Positions 1 to 5,446 of a stretch of 6,790 nt of DNA are shown here, piece by piece. Source of the DNA: an uncultured Erysipelotrichaceae bacterium (lineage in GTDB: Bacteria > Bacillota_I > Bacilli_A > RF39 > UBA660); NCBI GenBank assembly GCA_902783345.1, contig CACZQI010000042.1, positions 1-6,790 of the forward strand. Direction: 5' to 3'. The position numbers were made by a program, and so were the translations under genes. How positions within the stretch are numbered: the first letter of the stretch is position 1; every line of letters begins with the position of its first letter. The notes beneath the pieces were generated by a model that was not told the origin of the DNA, searched no databases, and saw nothing but the letters and a program-made list of their open reading frames with translations.

Positions 1-60
1 ATCGGAAGATTAAGAAATTACGATATAAATGCCAAGTTGGGTGTGGACAAATATTTATAG
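1..60 (+). CDS. C-terminal end of an unrecognised protein (partial)
   Basis: Frame 1 is open from the window edge to a TAG at 58-60 and encodes 19 residues ending in NAKLGVDKYL. A hairpin terminator follows 10 bases later, which supports this being a true gene end. The fragment is too short to assign to a family, and I do not recognise it. It is in a different frame from the SEC-C relic downstream and is separated from it by the terminator, so the two are unlikely to be one gene. Confidence 0.5.
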   Translation: MGRLRNYDINAKLGVDKYL

Positions 61-70
61 TGAAATTAAA

Positions 71-108
71 AAAGGCTTAGTAAAATAAGGAAAAACTAAG
101 TCTTTTCA
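71..108 (+). terminator. Intrinsic terminator of the upstream partial gene
   Basis: AAAGGCTTAG (71-80) pairs with CTAAGTCTTT (96-105) over 10 bp with one G-U wobble. The loop is 15 nt, and the T-rich stretch TTTTCATTTT follows. It lies directly after the TAG at 58-60. Confidence 0.7.
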
Positions 109-122
109 TTTTGTAAAAAACA

Positions 123-308
123 ATGATTTTATATTCTGGAGCCACTTTTAGAGTCACTCTGCTAGAGATTAGCAGGAATAAACTAAAACATAAAGGCAAT
201 AAAAGCCCCATTTTTAAAGGAAATTAACGAATGGGCAGTGGTAAAAAGCCTTAAAAATGCTAGCCATGTGGGTCTGGTAAAAAATACAAACAGTGCTGTG
301 GTAAATAA
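123..308 (+). pseudogene. Decayed 3' end of a SEC-C zinc-motif protein gene
   Basis: In the frame starting at ATG 123 the last codons (264-305) read PCGSGKKYKQCCGK and then TAA (306-308). This is the SEC-C metal-binding motif known from the SecA C-terminus and many small proteins. Just upstream (222-263) lies a ruined second copy: N, stop, R, M, then GSGKKP, stop, K, C, stop. It aligns residue by residue with N-D-P-C-GSGKKY-K-K-C-C. The in-frame stops are TAA 225, TAA 252 and TAG 261. The frame is open from 123 to 224 (34 codons), but that part matches nothing I know. No Shine-Dalgarno site is seen before 123, and the frame has a stop at 114, so the 5' part of the gene is missing. A terminator follows the natural stop. 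Family function is zinc binding, often in protein or nucleic-acid interaction; this copy should be dead. Whether the parent was SecA or another SEC-C protein cannot be told; the CCGK ending looks more like the small SEC-C proteins. Confidence 0.7.
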
Positions 309-314
309 CAAGGG

Positions 315-348
315 AAACCCCGTAAAATAAGGCTTTGCGAGGTTTTTT
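315..348 (+). terminator. Intrinsic terminator after the SEC-C relic
   Basis: AAACCCCG (315-322) pairs with CGAGGTTT (338-345) with one C-A mismatch. The loop is 15 nt, and the T run extends to 348. It starts 6 bases after the relic's final stop codon and so looks like the original terminator of the now-broken gene. A 9-nt segment inside its loop region (TAAGGCTTT, 328-336) is also perfectly complementary to 245-253 in the relic. Confidence 0.6.
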
Positions 349-379
349 AAATTCTCAAAATTCAATATTTTATAAATGA

Positions 380-436
380 ATACGAATTTTCATACGAGTT
401 TTTCACGGATAAATCGTATCTAAATCGTATCTAAAT
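380..436. repeat. Symmetric hexamer array with an 11-bp tandem repeat
   Basis: ATACGA occurs at 380-385 and 392-397, and its reverse complement TCGTAT at 414-419 and 425-430. The four hexamers are arranged almost symmetrically around position 405, with 12- and 11-bp periods on the two sides. The right half is a true tandem repeat: AAATCGTATCT at 411-421 and 422-432, then AAAT. It could be a set of binding sites for a dimeric regulator or recombinase spaced by about one helical turn, or an imperfect RNA hairpin. Nothing identifies the partner. Confidence 0.55.
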
Positions 437-467
437 GTTCGGAATATTTATTCTTTTACAAACACAC

Positions 468-494
468 AAGTCAGGAGTAAAATCCTGATTTTTT
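468..494 (+). terminator. Orphan intrinsic terminator in the gene-free stretch
   Basis: TCAGGA (471-476) pairs with TCCTGA (483-488) around a GTAAAA loop, followed by six Ts. The stem can be extended by AAG (468-470) pairing with the first Ts through one G-U. The nearest upstream gene-like sequence already has its own terminator at 315-348, so this one has no evident coding partner. The stretch 309-579 holds only the two terminators, the hexamer array and the vanY promoter; I see no plausible ORF in it. Confidence 0.75.
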
Positions 495-552
495 GTTTAA
501 CATTGTTATTTTTATATTAAAAAAGAAGTACTTTTAAAAAATAGATATTTTA

Positions 553-575
553 TGGTAAAATTAAAATGAAGGAGG
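553..575 (+). promoter_or_regulatory. Extended -10 promoter and Shine-Dalgarno of the carboxypeptidase gene
   Basis: TGGTAAAAT at 553-561 is an extended -10 element (TG at 553-554, hexamer TAAAAT at 556-561) with no convincing -35 box. A strong Shine-Dalgarno GAAGGAGG lies at 568-575, 4 bases before ATG 580. Transcription would start near 568, giving an unusually short leader that begins at about the ribosome-binding site. The true promoter could therefore lie further upstream. Confidence 0.45.
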
Positions 576-579
576 ATCT

Positions 580-1242
580 ATGAAAAAATTTAAAAATATC
601 ATTATGGCATTATTAGTATTTTCTTTTGCTTTTACTCTAACAGCATGTGGTAAGGAAGAAGCTTCTAAAACTGATTATATGATTCTTGTTAATAAACAGA
701 ATAAGTTACCAGCAGATTGGGAAAGTAGGGTTGAACTTGTTGATGTTTATACTGGTTTAGATGAAACTTATAAAGTAGAAAAGAAAACTGCTGAAAGCTA
801 TGAAAAACTAAGAGAGGATTTAAGAATAGATCATATTATTATCGAGCTTGACAGTACTTATCGTACAGTTAAACGCCAACAAGAAATATGGGATGAATTT
901 GAAAAAGATAAAGGTCTTGAATATGCTCAAAAGTATGTAGCTGTTCCAGGAACTAGTGAACATCATACTGGTCTTGCTGTTGATGTTAAAATTGTTAAAG
1001 ATGGAAAAATTATTGAAGATAATGACGCTATGACTGCTGAAAAAGATACTTTTGCCAAAATTCATGCTAAACTTGCTCAATATGGTTTTATATTAAGATA
1101 TCCAGTAGGTAAAGAAGACATAACTGGATATGGTGCTGAAGTATGGCATTTTAGATATATTGATAATCCTAAAATTGCTAAGGAAATTATGGATAAAGGT
1201 ATAACCTTTGAAGAATACTTACAAGGAAAAGAGGTGATTTAA
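580..1242 (+). CDS. vanY: VanY-family D-alanyl-D-alanine carboxypeptidase, lipoprotein
   Basis: This is a peptidase M15B (VanY-like) zinc D,D-carboxypeptidase of 220 residues. The family removes the terminal D-Ala from peptidoglycan stem peptides outside the membrane. Residues 1-23 form a lipoprotein signal peptide: KK near the start, a hydrophobic core, and lipobox LTAC with C23 as the predicted lipidated cysteine, so the enzyme should be anchored to the outer face of the membrane. Residues 92-100 (STYRTVKRQ) match the family's SxYRT..Q substrate-binding element. SEHHTGLAVD (126-135) supplies zinc ligands H128 and D135. EVWHFRY (187-193) supplies catalytic E187 and zinc ligand H190. All expected catalytic residues are present. 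The start is fixed by the GAAGGAGG Shine-Dalgarno and the signal peptide. The gene overlaps the next membrane-protein gene by one base, which implies co-translation. No vanRS or vanHAX neighbours are visible, so a housekeeping wall-maturation role is more likely than glycopeptide resistance; the gene symbol denotes the family only. Confidence 0.92.
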   Translation: MKKFKNIIMALLVFSFAFTLTACGKEEASKTDYMILVNKQNKLPADWESRVELVDVYTGLDETYKVEKKTAESYEKLREDLRIDHIIIELDSTYRTVKRQQEIWDEFEKDKGLEYAQKYVAVPGTSEHHTGLAVDVKIVKDGKIIEDNDAMTAEKDTFAKIHAKLAQYGFILRYPVGKEDITGYGAEVWHFRYIDNPKIAKEIMDKGITFEEYLQGKEVI

Positions 1243-2108
1243 TGAAAAAAATATTTGGTGGTATTAATTTAACATGGCCTAAAGTAATAACAATGGCAAT
1301 AATTATTGGCGTATATGCAGGTGCGATGGCGCTACTACCTATTGCAATCAATACATCATTTACGGATTTAAATGTAACTTTTGAAATATGGATTTTCTTT
1401 GGTATATTTATCATCATGAATAGTAAATCTGCTAAAGATTCGGCTCTTAAATGTTTTATATTCTTTTTAATTAGTCAACCGCTTATATATTTAATACAAG
1501 ATGTAGTTAATCATAGCCATTTATTTAATACTTATTATAGATATTGGTTTATGTGGACAATAGCGTGTCTTCCAATGGGATATATTGGTTATTATATGAA
1601 AAAAGATAAATGGTGGGGATTATTAATACTTACACCAATGCTAATATTATTAAGCGGTGAATATAGTAGATATTTATCTCAAACTATGTTTTCATTTCCA
1701 AGACATTTATTAACTGCTATTTTTTGCACAGTTACTTTAATAATTTATCCTATGTTTATATTTAATAATAAAAAAGTTAAAATTAGTGGTTTAGTAATAA
1801 GTGTTTTATTAATTGTTATAATGTCAGTAATGTGCATAATAAAACCACCTGTTTATGATACTTATATTGCATCAAATGGAGAAAGATATAAATTTGATGA
1901 TACTTATAAAGTATATTTAACTGATAAAAAATATGGTGATTTAAGTATTGAATATGTAGATTCAGTTGAAGACTGGATGATTCATGCAATTTTTAAAAAA
2001 GCCGGTCAAACTGAATTAGTTTTAGAATCACCAACAGGAGAAAAGAAAGTTTATAGTATTACAATTAAAAGAGATACTTATAAAATAGAAGCAAAAAATA
2101 ACGATTAA
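1242..2108 (+). CDS. Seven-TM membrane protein with extracytoplasmic C-terminal domain, unknown function
   Basis: I do not recognise a named family. The 288-residue protein has about seven hydrophobic segments (roughly 14-36, 47-60, 67-86, 102-118, 124-140, 154-174 and 181-201) and then a hydrophilic tail (205-288). The tail is rich in alternating Tyr/Val/Ile strands and looks like a small beta domain. A basic N-terminus (MKK) argues for N-in topology, which with seven spans places the tail outside the cell beside the lipoprotein VanY. A Trp/Tyr-rich loop (YYRYWFMW, 98-105) precedes segment four. The ATG shares its A with the TAA of the carboxypeptidase gene (TAATG), and a GAGGTG Shine-Dalgarno (1231-1236) lies inside that gene's end, so the two are probably co-translated and may act together at the wall. 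That link is inference. A hairpin terminator overlaps the stop codon. Confidence 0.8.
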   Translation: MKKIFGGINLTWPKVITMAIIIGVYAGAMALLPIAINTSFTDLNVTFEIWIFFGIFIIMNSKSAKDSALKCFIFFLISQPLIYLIQDVVNHSHLFNTYYRYWFMWTIACLPMGYIGYYMKKDKWWGLLILTPMLILLSGEYSRYLSQTMFSFPRHLLTAIFCTVTLIIYPMFIFNNKKVKISGLVISVLLIVIMSVMCIIKPPVYDTYIASNGERYKFDDTYKVYLTDKKYGDLSIEYVDSVEDWMIHAIFKKAGQTELVLESPTGEKKVYSITIKRDTYKIEAKNND

Positions 2109-2129
2109 GTAGATATAAATCTACTTTTT
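2107..2129 (+). terminator. Terminator overlapping the membrane-protein stop codon
   Basis: AAGTAGAT (2107-2114) pairs perfectly with ATCTACTT (2119-2126) around an ATAA loop, followed by more Ts to 2129. The stem begins within the TAA stop. The next gene starts only 23 bases after it, with no clear promoter in between, so it may act as a partial terminator or attenuator. Confidence 0.6.
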
Positions 2130-2140
2130 CTAATTTAAAT

Positions 2141-2145
2141 GGGAG
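2141..2145 (+). promoter_or_regulatory. Shine-Dalgarno that fixes the TfoX-like start
   Basis: GGGAG at 2141-2145 directly abuts an ATG at 2146, leaving no spacer, but stands 6 bases before the in-frame ATG at 2152. Normal spacing favours 2152, which drops two residues (MN) from the longest ORF. Confidence 0.6.
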
Positions 2146-2151
2146 ATGAAT

Positions 2152-2445
2152 ATGGCAAGTACAAATAATTATCGAGAATATATTTTAGATGAACTTAGTA
2201 TACTTGAAAATATAACTTATAAACCAATGATGGGAGAATATTTACTTTATTATAACGGAATATTATTTGGTGGTATTTATGATGATCGATTACTAATAAA
2301 GAAAGTAGAGAGTAATAAAAAGTATCATATGGAAGAAGTTTATCCTTATGAAAATGCTAAGACAATGTATTTAGTAGATGAACTAGATAATAAAAACCTA
2401 TTAAAAGATATAGTGTTAGATACTTGTAAAGATTTAATAAAATAA
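2152..2445 (+). CDS. TfoX N-terminal-domain protein
   Basis: The 97-residue protein is essentially one TfoX_N domain. It has the family's central signature: ITYKPMMGEYLLYYNG (about 21-36), then GGIYDDRLLIK (39-49), followed by a short Tyr/Glu-rich stretch and a C-terminal helical region. In gamma-proteobacteria TfoX/Sxy activates competence genes and has an additional C-terminal domain. Stand-alone N-terminal-domain proteins like this are common in Firmicutes and have no settled function, so I give no gene symbol. It lacks a signal peptide and membrane segments and should be cytoplasmic. It sits 43 bases after the membrane-protein gene, beyond a hairpin, with no clear promoter of its own; it is either expressed by read-through or from a promoter hidden in the upstream gene. 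Confidence 0.85.
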   Translation: MASTNNYREYILDELSILENITYKPMMGEYLLYYNGILFGGIYDDRLLIKKVESNKKYHMEEVYPYENAKTMYLVDELDNKNLLKDIVLDTCKDLIK

Positions 2446-2474
2446 AGTTTTTATTTAAATGTATAAAAAAATCA

Positions 2475-2514
2475 TGATATAATTTAAAAGAAAGTATTAA
2501 CATATGAAAGGAGG
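2475..2514 (+). promoter_or_regulatory. Extended -10 promoter and Shine-Dalgarno of the DUF3592 operon
   Basis: TGATATAAT at 2475-2483 is a perfect extended -10 (TG, one base, TATAAT at 2478-2483). The -35 region is only a T/A tract (around 2454-2460). Transcription should start near 2490. The Shine-Dalgarno AAAGGAGG (2507-2514) is 6 bases before ATG 2521. Confidence 0.75.
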
Positions 2515-2520
2515 TTTATT

Positions 2521-2928
2521 ATGCAAAGATATATTATACTTATTTGTGGAGTATTCTTTTTAGGAATTGGAGTTTTTCTTTATATGAGAAATCAATCTTT
2601 AATTAAAAATTGTACAGTAGAAACAGAAGCAACTGTTGTAGATATGAAACAAGATTTATCAACTGATGATACTGGTGCTACTTATATGTATTATCCAATT
2701 ATAGAATATAAAGCTGGTGAAAATACAGTTAGAGTTACAATGGAAAAAGCTTCAAATACACCAGAATATAATATAAATCAAAAAATCACTATTTTATATA
2801 ATCCAAATAAAGTTAAACAGTTTATTGTTAAAGGTGAAAAATCTTCAGCTATTTTTAGTATTATATTTATGGCAATAGGTGTACTTGTAGCTGGAGTTGG
2901 TGTTAAAGAAGCATTAAAGAAAAATTAA
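2521..2928 (+). CDS. DUF3592-like small membrane protein
   Basis: The 135-residue protein has a membrane segment at about 4-22, a hydrophilic beta-rich domain (about 30-105) and a second membrane segment at about 108-128. This is the layout of the DUF3592 family: the domain opens with ETEATVVDMK, has a central YYPIIEYKAGENTVRV, and ends with ITILYNPNKVKQF, the family's typical G/N-x-v-x-v-x-YNP element before the second helix. Family function is unknown. The loop is predicted to lie outside the cell, with a short basic C-terminal tail (KEALKKN) inside. It is the first gene of a two-gene operon; the next gene begins 12 bases on and is a paralogue over this whole length. Confidence 0.8.
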   Translation: MQRYIILICGVFFLGIGVFLYMRNQSLIKNCTVETEATVVDMKQDLSTDDTGATYMYYPIIEYKAGENTVRVTMEKASNTPEYNINQKITILYNPNKVKQFIVKGEKSSAIFSIIFMAIGVLVAGVGVKEALKKN

Positions 2929-2940
2929 AAAGGAGAAAAT

Positions 2941-3966
2941 ATGTTAGTAAAAGTAAGAGATTTTATAAGAAAATATAAACAACTCACCTTTTTTATAGGG
3001 CTATTAATTGTCGGAATTTTCTTTACAATTTTGGCTATTATGTCATTTACTAAGCCTAAAGTAGAAGGTATTAAAGTTGAAGCAAAAATTGTTGATATTA
3101 AAAAAGAAGAGCTTGAAACTAATGCCGATGGATATACAGAATTTTCTTATACTGTTTATGTAGATTATATTGATAAAGAAGGAAAAGCTCATAATAGAAT
3201 TGAATATCCAAAGCATGAAGATGAAATGGTTGTAGGAGATATTATAACTGTTGAATATAATCCTGCAAATCCTGATGAATTAGTTACTGATAATTCATTA
3301 ATTGTCAATATTATATTCTTACTTGTTGGACTAGGTGCCACAGTTGGATCAATTATTAAGATAAGAAGTGTTATTAAAACTAAAGATATTAATGAATTTA
3401 ATAAAGTAGATATGACAAATGTTTCTGAATCTAAAATTGAAGCAATTAAAAATAGTAAAGAAACAGAAAAAGAATACTATTTCCATTTTACTGGAGCAGG
3501 AAATCAAAGTTATGTTTTAGAAACAACTGATGATAGAAAACCAGTATATGAAGCAAGATGCGATAAAATGGGAATTGTTAGTCAATATAAATTTACTTTC
3601 ATTAACCATTTAACAGGTAAAGAAGTAGAACATTTAGTATCTCATGTAACAAATGTATCATATGATAGTTTTGTTGCAAGTTCTAAGTTTAAAGTTGATG
3701 ATGTAAATGTATGGGATATTTTAGGAAAAGAAGGTTACTCATTAGAACCACACTTTAATGGATTAAAATCATATTTTGATATTTTACATTATGGTGTTAA
3801 AGTTGCTAAAATTGAGCTTGCTGGTACTAAAGCATATAAGGAAGGTGCTAGTAAACTTTTAGGCGATGTTCCTATTAAAGGTATGTTTAAAGTTTATGCT
3901 AAAGATAGTGATATCGATATGGTATTCTTATGTGCATTTATTTTATCAAAAGTTGATTTATTCTAA
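2941..3966 (+). CDS. DUF3592-like membrane protein with long cytoplasmic C-terminal domain, possibly LURP-one/Tubby-like
   Basis: Residues 1-140 of this 341-residue protein repeat the architecture of the preceding gene: a basic N-terminus, TM 15-35, a beta-rich outside domain (about 44-117) with VEAKIVDIKKEE at its start and GDIITVEYNPANPDEL near its end, and TM 119-140. A charged linker (141-178) follows, then about 160 residues predicted to be cytoplasmic. That part alternates short beta-like stretches (YVLETTDDRKPVYEAR, 191-206; YKFTFINHLTGKEVEH, 216-231; a later stretch around 279-295) and ends in a hydrophobic helix (326-341). This pattern resembles the LURP-one-related/Tubby C-terminal barrel fold (beta barrel around a hydrophobic C-terminal helix); the fold assignment is my inference and uncertain. 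The Shine-Dalgarno AAAGGAG (2929-2935) is 5 bases before ATG. The two membrane genes probably form one complex or one envelope-sensing unit. A terminator follows. Confidence 0.75.
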   Translation: MLVKVRDFIRKYKQLTFFIGLLIVGIFFTILAIMSFTKPKVEGIKVEAKIVDIKKEELETNADGYTEFSYTVYVDYIDKEGKAHNRIEYPKHEDEMVVGDIITVEYNPANPDELVTDNSLIVNIIFLLVGLGATVGSIIKIRSVIKTKDINEFNKVDMTNVSESKIEAIKNSKETEKEYYFHFTGAGNQSYVLETTDDRKPVYEARCDKMGIVSQYKFTFINHLTGKEVEHLVSHVTNVSYDSFVASSKFKVDDVNVWDILGKEGYSLEPHFNGLKSYFDILHYGVKVAKIELAGTKAYKEGASKLLGDVPIKGMFKVYAKDSDIDMVFLCAFILSKVDLF

Positions 3967-3995
3967 AGAATAAATTAGAAAAATTGTTTACGTGT

Positions 3996-4026
3996 AGAAA
4001 ATATAGACTTTTATAGTCTTTTTTCT
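3996..4026 (+). terminator. Terminator of the DUF3592 operon
   Basis: AGACT (4005-4009) pairs with AGTCT (4015-4019) around TTTAT, followed by a T run. An outer helix AGAAAA (3996-4001) with TTTTCT (4021-4026) can extend it across an internal loop. The end of this element overlaps the -35 box of the next promoter. Confidence 0.6.
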
Positions 4027-4054
4027 TTACTTTTAAAGCTTTTTTCATTATAAT
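4026..4054 (+). promoter_or_regulatory. Promoter of the HD/P-loop fusion gene
   Basis: A -35-like TTTACT (4026-4031) and a consensus -10 TATAAT (4049-4054) are separated by exactly 17 bp. Transcription would start near 4061, about 20 bases before the start codon at 4080. Confidence 0.7.
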
Positions 4055-4066
4055 AAATTAATTACA

Positions 4067-4075
4067 GAAGGTGGG
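4067..4075 (+). promoter_or_regulatory. Shine-Dalgarno that fixes the fusion-gene start
   Basis: GAAGGTGGG at 4067-4075 is the ribosome-binding site. It contains the GTG at 4071 that begins the longest ORF, so that GTG cannot sensibly be the start. The ATG at 4080, 4 bases downstream, is in frame and correctly spaced. Confidence 0.7.
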
Positions 4076-4079
4076 TTTT

Positions 4080-5393
4080 ATGACATTAAGTGAAAGAGCA
4101 TTAAGTTTTGCCATTAGAGCGCACTCTGGTCAAAAAATAAAAAATGAACCAGATAAGCCTTATATATTACATTCTATAATTGTGGGAATGCTTTTAAAAA
4201 AGTATGGTTATGATGATGCAGTAATAGCTGCTGGTTTTTTGCATGATGTTATAAGCCAAACTAAATATAATATCAATGATATAGCGAGATTATTTGGTGG
4301 AGAGATTGCTAGTTTAGTAATGACTGCAACTGAAGCTGATGCATCTTTATCTTGGAAAGAAAGAAAAAAGCAGCAAATTAAAGCAATTAAAAATTTACCA
4401 GAAAGAAATGCTGCTATAGTTTGTGCAGATAAAATTGCTAATGTCGAAGATTTAAGAATCGAAAAAAGAAAAAATGGTAAAATAGATTTTACAAATTTCC
4501 CGGGAAATGAAGAAGACCAAAAATGGTATTTTACAAGTATTTATAAAGAACTTGCTAAAACCTTAGATAATGGAATGCCTAATAGATTATATAATGCCAT
4601 TACTGATGTTTTTGATAATAATTATAATTATTATGAAGATTATGCTAGAATAAATCGTATAACTGGTTATCAAGAAGATTTAATGAAATTAAAAACAGTT
4701 ATAGGTGATACAAAACCTTATATAATTGAGTTTGCTGGTAGTCCTAAAAGCGGTAAATCATCAATAATGAAAGTCTTTAAAGATTTTTTTGAGAATGCTG
4801 AATTTAAGGTGCGAGTATGGGAAGAAAAACCTAATATGCAAAAATATAAATCTGAGTTTATTAGAAATAAAGCAAGTATTTCAACAGTTGAGAAAAACTT
4901 ACTTATTTCTTCTGCTATTGATGAATATTTAATGTATGACATTGTTGGTAATCAAGATATTTTACTTGTTGAAAATAGTATATTTGATACCTTAGTTGTT
5001 TTAAAAATGATGTTAGATAATAATGAACTTACCGAAGAAAAATTTAATTATTATCTAAACTATTATGAAGAAGATTTAAATAATTTAGTAAATCATGTAG
5101 TAATATGTTATACAACTCCAGAAATAATGAAAGAAAGAATTATGAGTTCTAGTATTTCATACTCTGATATATTGTTTTCAGATACTTTACCAACAATTTA
5201 TGAACCAAATGCATATTTTGATGCAGCTCAGAATTTAGAATCATTATTAACAAGTGCTTCAATGGTAGATACATCAAAATTAACAATTAAAGAATCATCT
5301 CTAATTGTAGCAGAAAAATTATTACCTGTTATGAGAAAAGAATATGTATTAAAATTAAAAAAATATTTAAAAGAAAAAAGAGATTTAAAATAG
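4080..5393 (+). CDS. HD-domain (SpoT/MESH1-like) protein fused to a P-loop kinase-like NTPase
   Basis: The 437-residue soluble protein has two domains. Residues 1-175 are an HD domain of the SpoT/MESH1-like (HD_4) type: RAHSGQ (13-18), PYILH with H31, AAGFLHD with H55-D56, the SWKERKKQQI stretch (91-100) and CADK with D117. These are the expected metal ligands H, HD, D. However, where (p)ppGpp hydrolases have ED (HDxxED), this protein has S59-Q60, so it may lack SpoT-type hydrolase activity. After a linker, residues 213 to about 420 form a P-loop NTPase: Walker A GSPKSGKSS (220-228), a hydrophobic strand DILLVENSIFD (293-303) at the Walker B/DRS position of small kinases, and VICYTTPEIMKERI (341-354), a typical kinase strand-turn-helix. 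The second half resembles a predicted nucleoside-kinase-like family found in Firmicutes and phages. Joint action on a nucleotide or nucleotide alarmone is inference. It has its own promoter and terminator. Confidence 0.8.
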   Translation: MTLSERALSFAIRAHSGQKIKNEPDKPYILHSIIVGMLLKKYGYDDAVIAAGFLHDVISQTKYNINDIARLFGGEIASLVMTATEADASLSWKERKKQQIKAIKNLPERNAAIVCADKIANVEDLRIEKRKNGKIDFTNFPGNEEDQKWYFTSIYKELAKTLDNGMPNRLYNAITDVFDNNYNYYEDYARINRITGYQEDLMKLKTVIGDTKPYIIEFAGSPKSGKSSIMKVFKDFFENAEFKVRVWEEKPNMQKYKSEFIRNKASISTVEKNLLISSAIDEYLMYDIVGNQDILLVENSIFDTLVVLKMMLDNNELTEEKFNYYLNYYEEDLNNLVNHVVICYTTPEIMKERIMSSSISYSDILFSDTLPTIYEPNAYFDAAQNLESLLTSASMVDTSKLTIKESSLIVAEKLLPVMRKEYVLKLKKYLKEKRDLK

Positions 5394-5395
5394 TT

Positions 5396-5421
5396 AAAAT
5401 ACCATTGAATTGGTATTTTTT
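5396..5421 (+). terminator. Terminator of the HD/P-loop fusion gene
   Basis: AAAATACCA (5396-5404) and TGGTATTTT (5411-5419) form a perfect 9-bp stem around TTGAAT, ending in a T run. It begins 3 bases after the TAG stop. Because A and T tracts flank it, it could also work on the opposite strand. Confidence 0.8.
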
Positions 5422-5423
5422 CT

Positions 5424-5438
5424 TTACTTAGTAAGTAA
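5424..5438. promoter_or_regulatory. Palindrome just before the amidase gene, possible operator
   Basis: TTACTTAGTAAGTAA is a perfect inverted repeat with 7-bp arms around a central G. It ends 8 bases before the amidase ATG and starts 3 bases after the upstream terminator. It lies where a repressor would block a promoter or initiation, and it overlaps the weak -10-like TAATAT (5436-5441). No regulator can be named. Confidence 0.4.
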
Positions 5439-5446
5439 TATTTATT

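Noticed and set aside
187..327. Open 47-codon stretch on the + strand in frame 1 (ends in NNKGNPVK)
   Set aside because: It has no start codon and is an out-of-frame reading of the SEC-C relic.
123..348. Possibility that the structured region is a housekeeping RNA (RNase P, tmRNA or 6S)
   Set aside because: Long-range complementarity (245-253 with 328-336) first suggested an RNA, but none of the conserved cores of these RNAs is present and the SEC-C motif explains the sequence.
183..365. 60-residue reverse-strand ORF
   Set aside because: It is the antisense shadow of the SEC-C relic, whose motif reads clearly on the + strand; it also runs through the relic's terminator.
820..1417. Reverse-strand ORFs opposite the carboxypeptidase and membrane-protein genes
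   Set aside because: Low-complexity shadows of well-supported + strand genes, with no ribosome-binding sites or recognisable motifs.
2146..2151. ATG start at 2146 for the TfoX-like gene
   Set aside because: It touches the GGGAG Shine-Dalgarno with no spacer; ATG 2152 has normal spacing.
4071..4079. GTG start at 4071 for the HD/P-loop gene
   Set aside because: The GTG is part of the AAGGTGGG ribosome-binding site; ATG 4080 is correctly spaced.
4718..4942. Reverse-strand ORF opposite the P-loop domain
   Set aside because: It lies opposite the Walker A coding region and has no features of its own.
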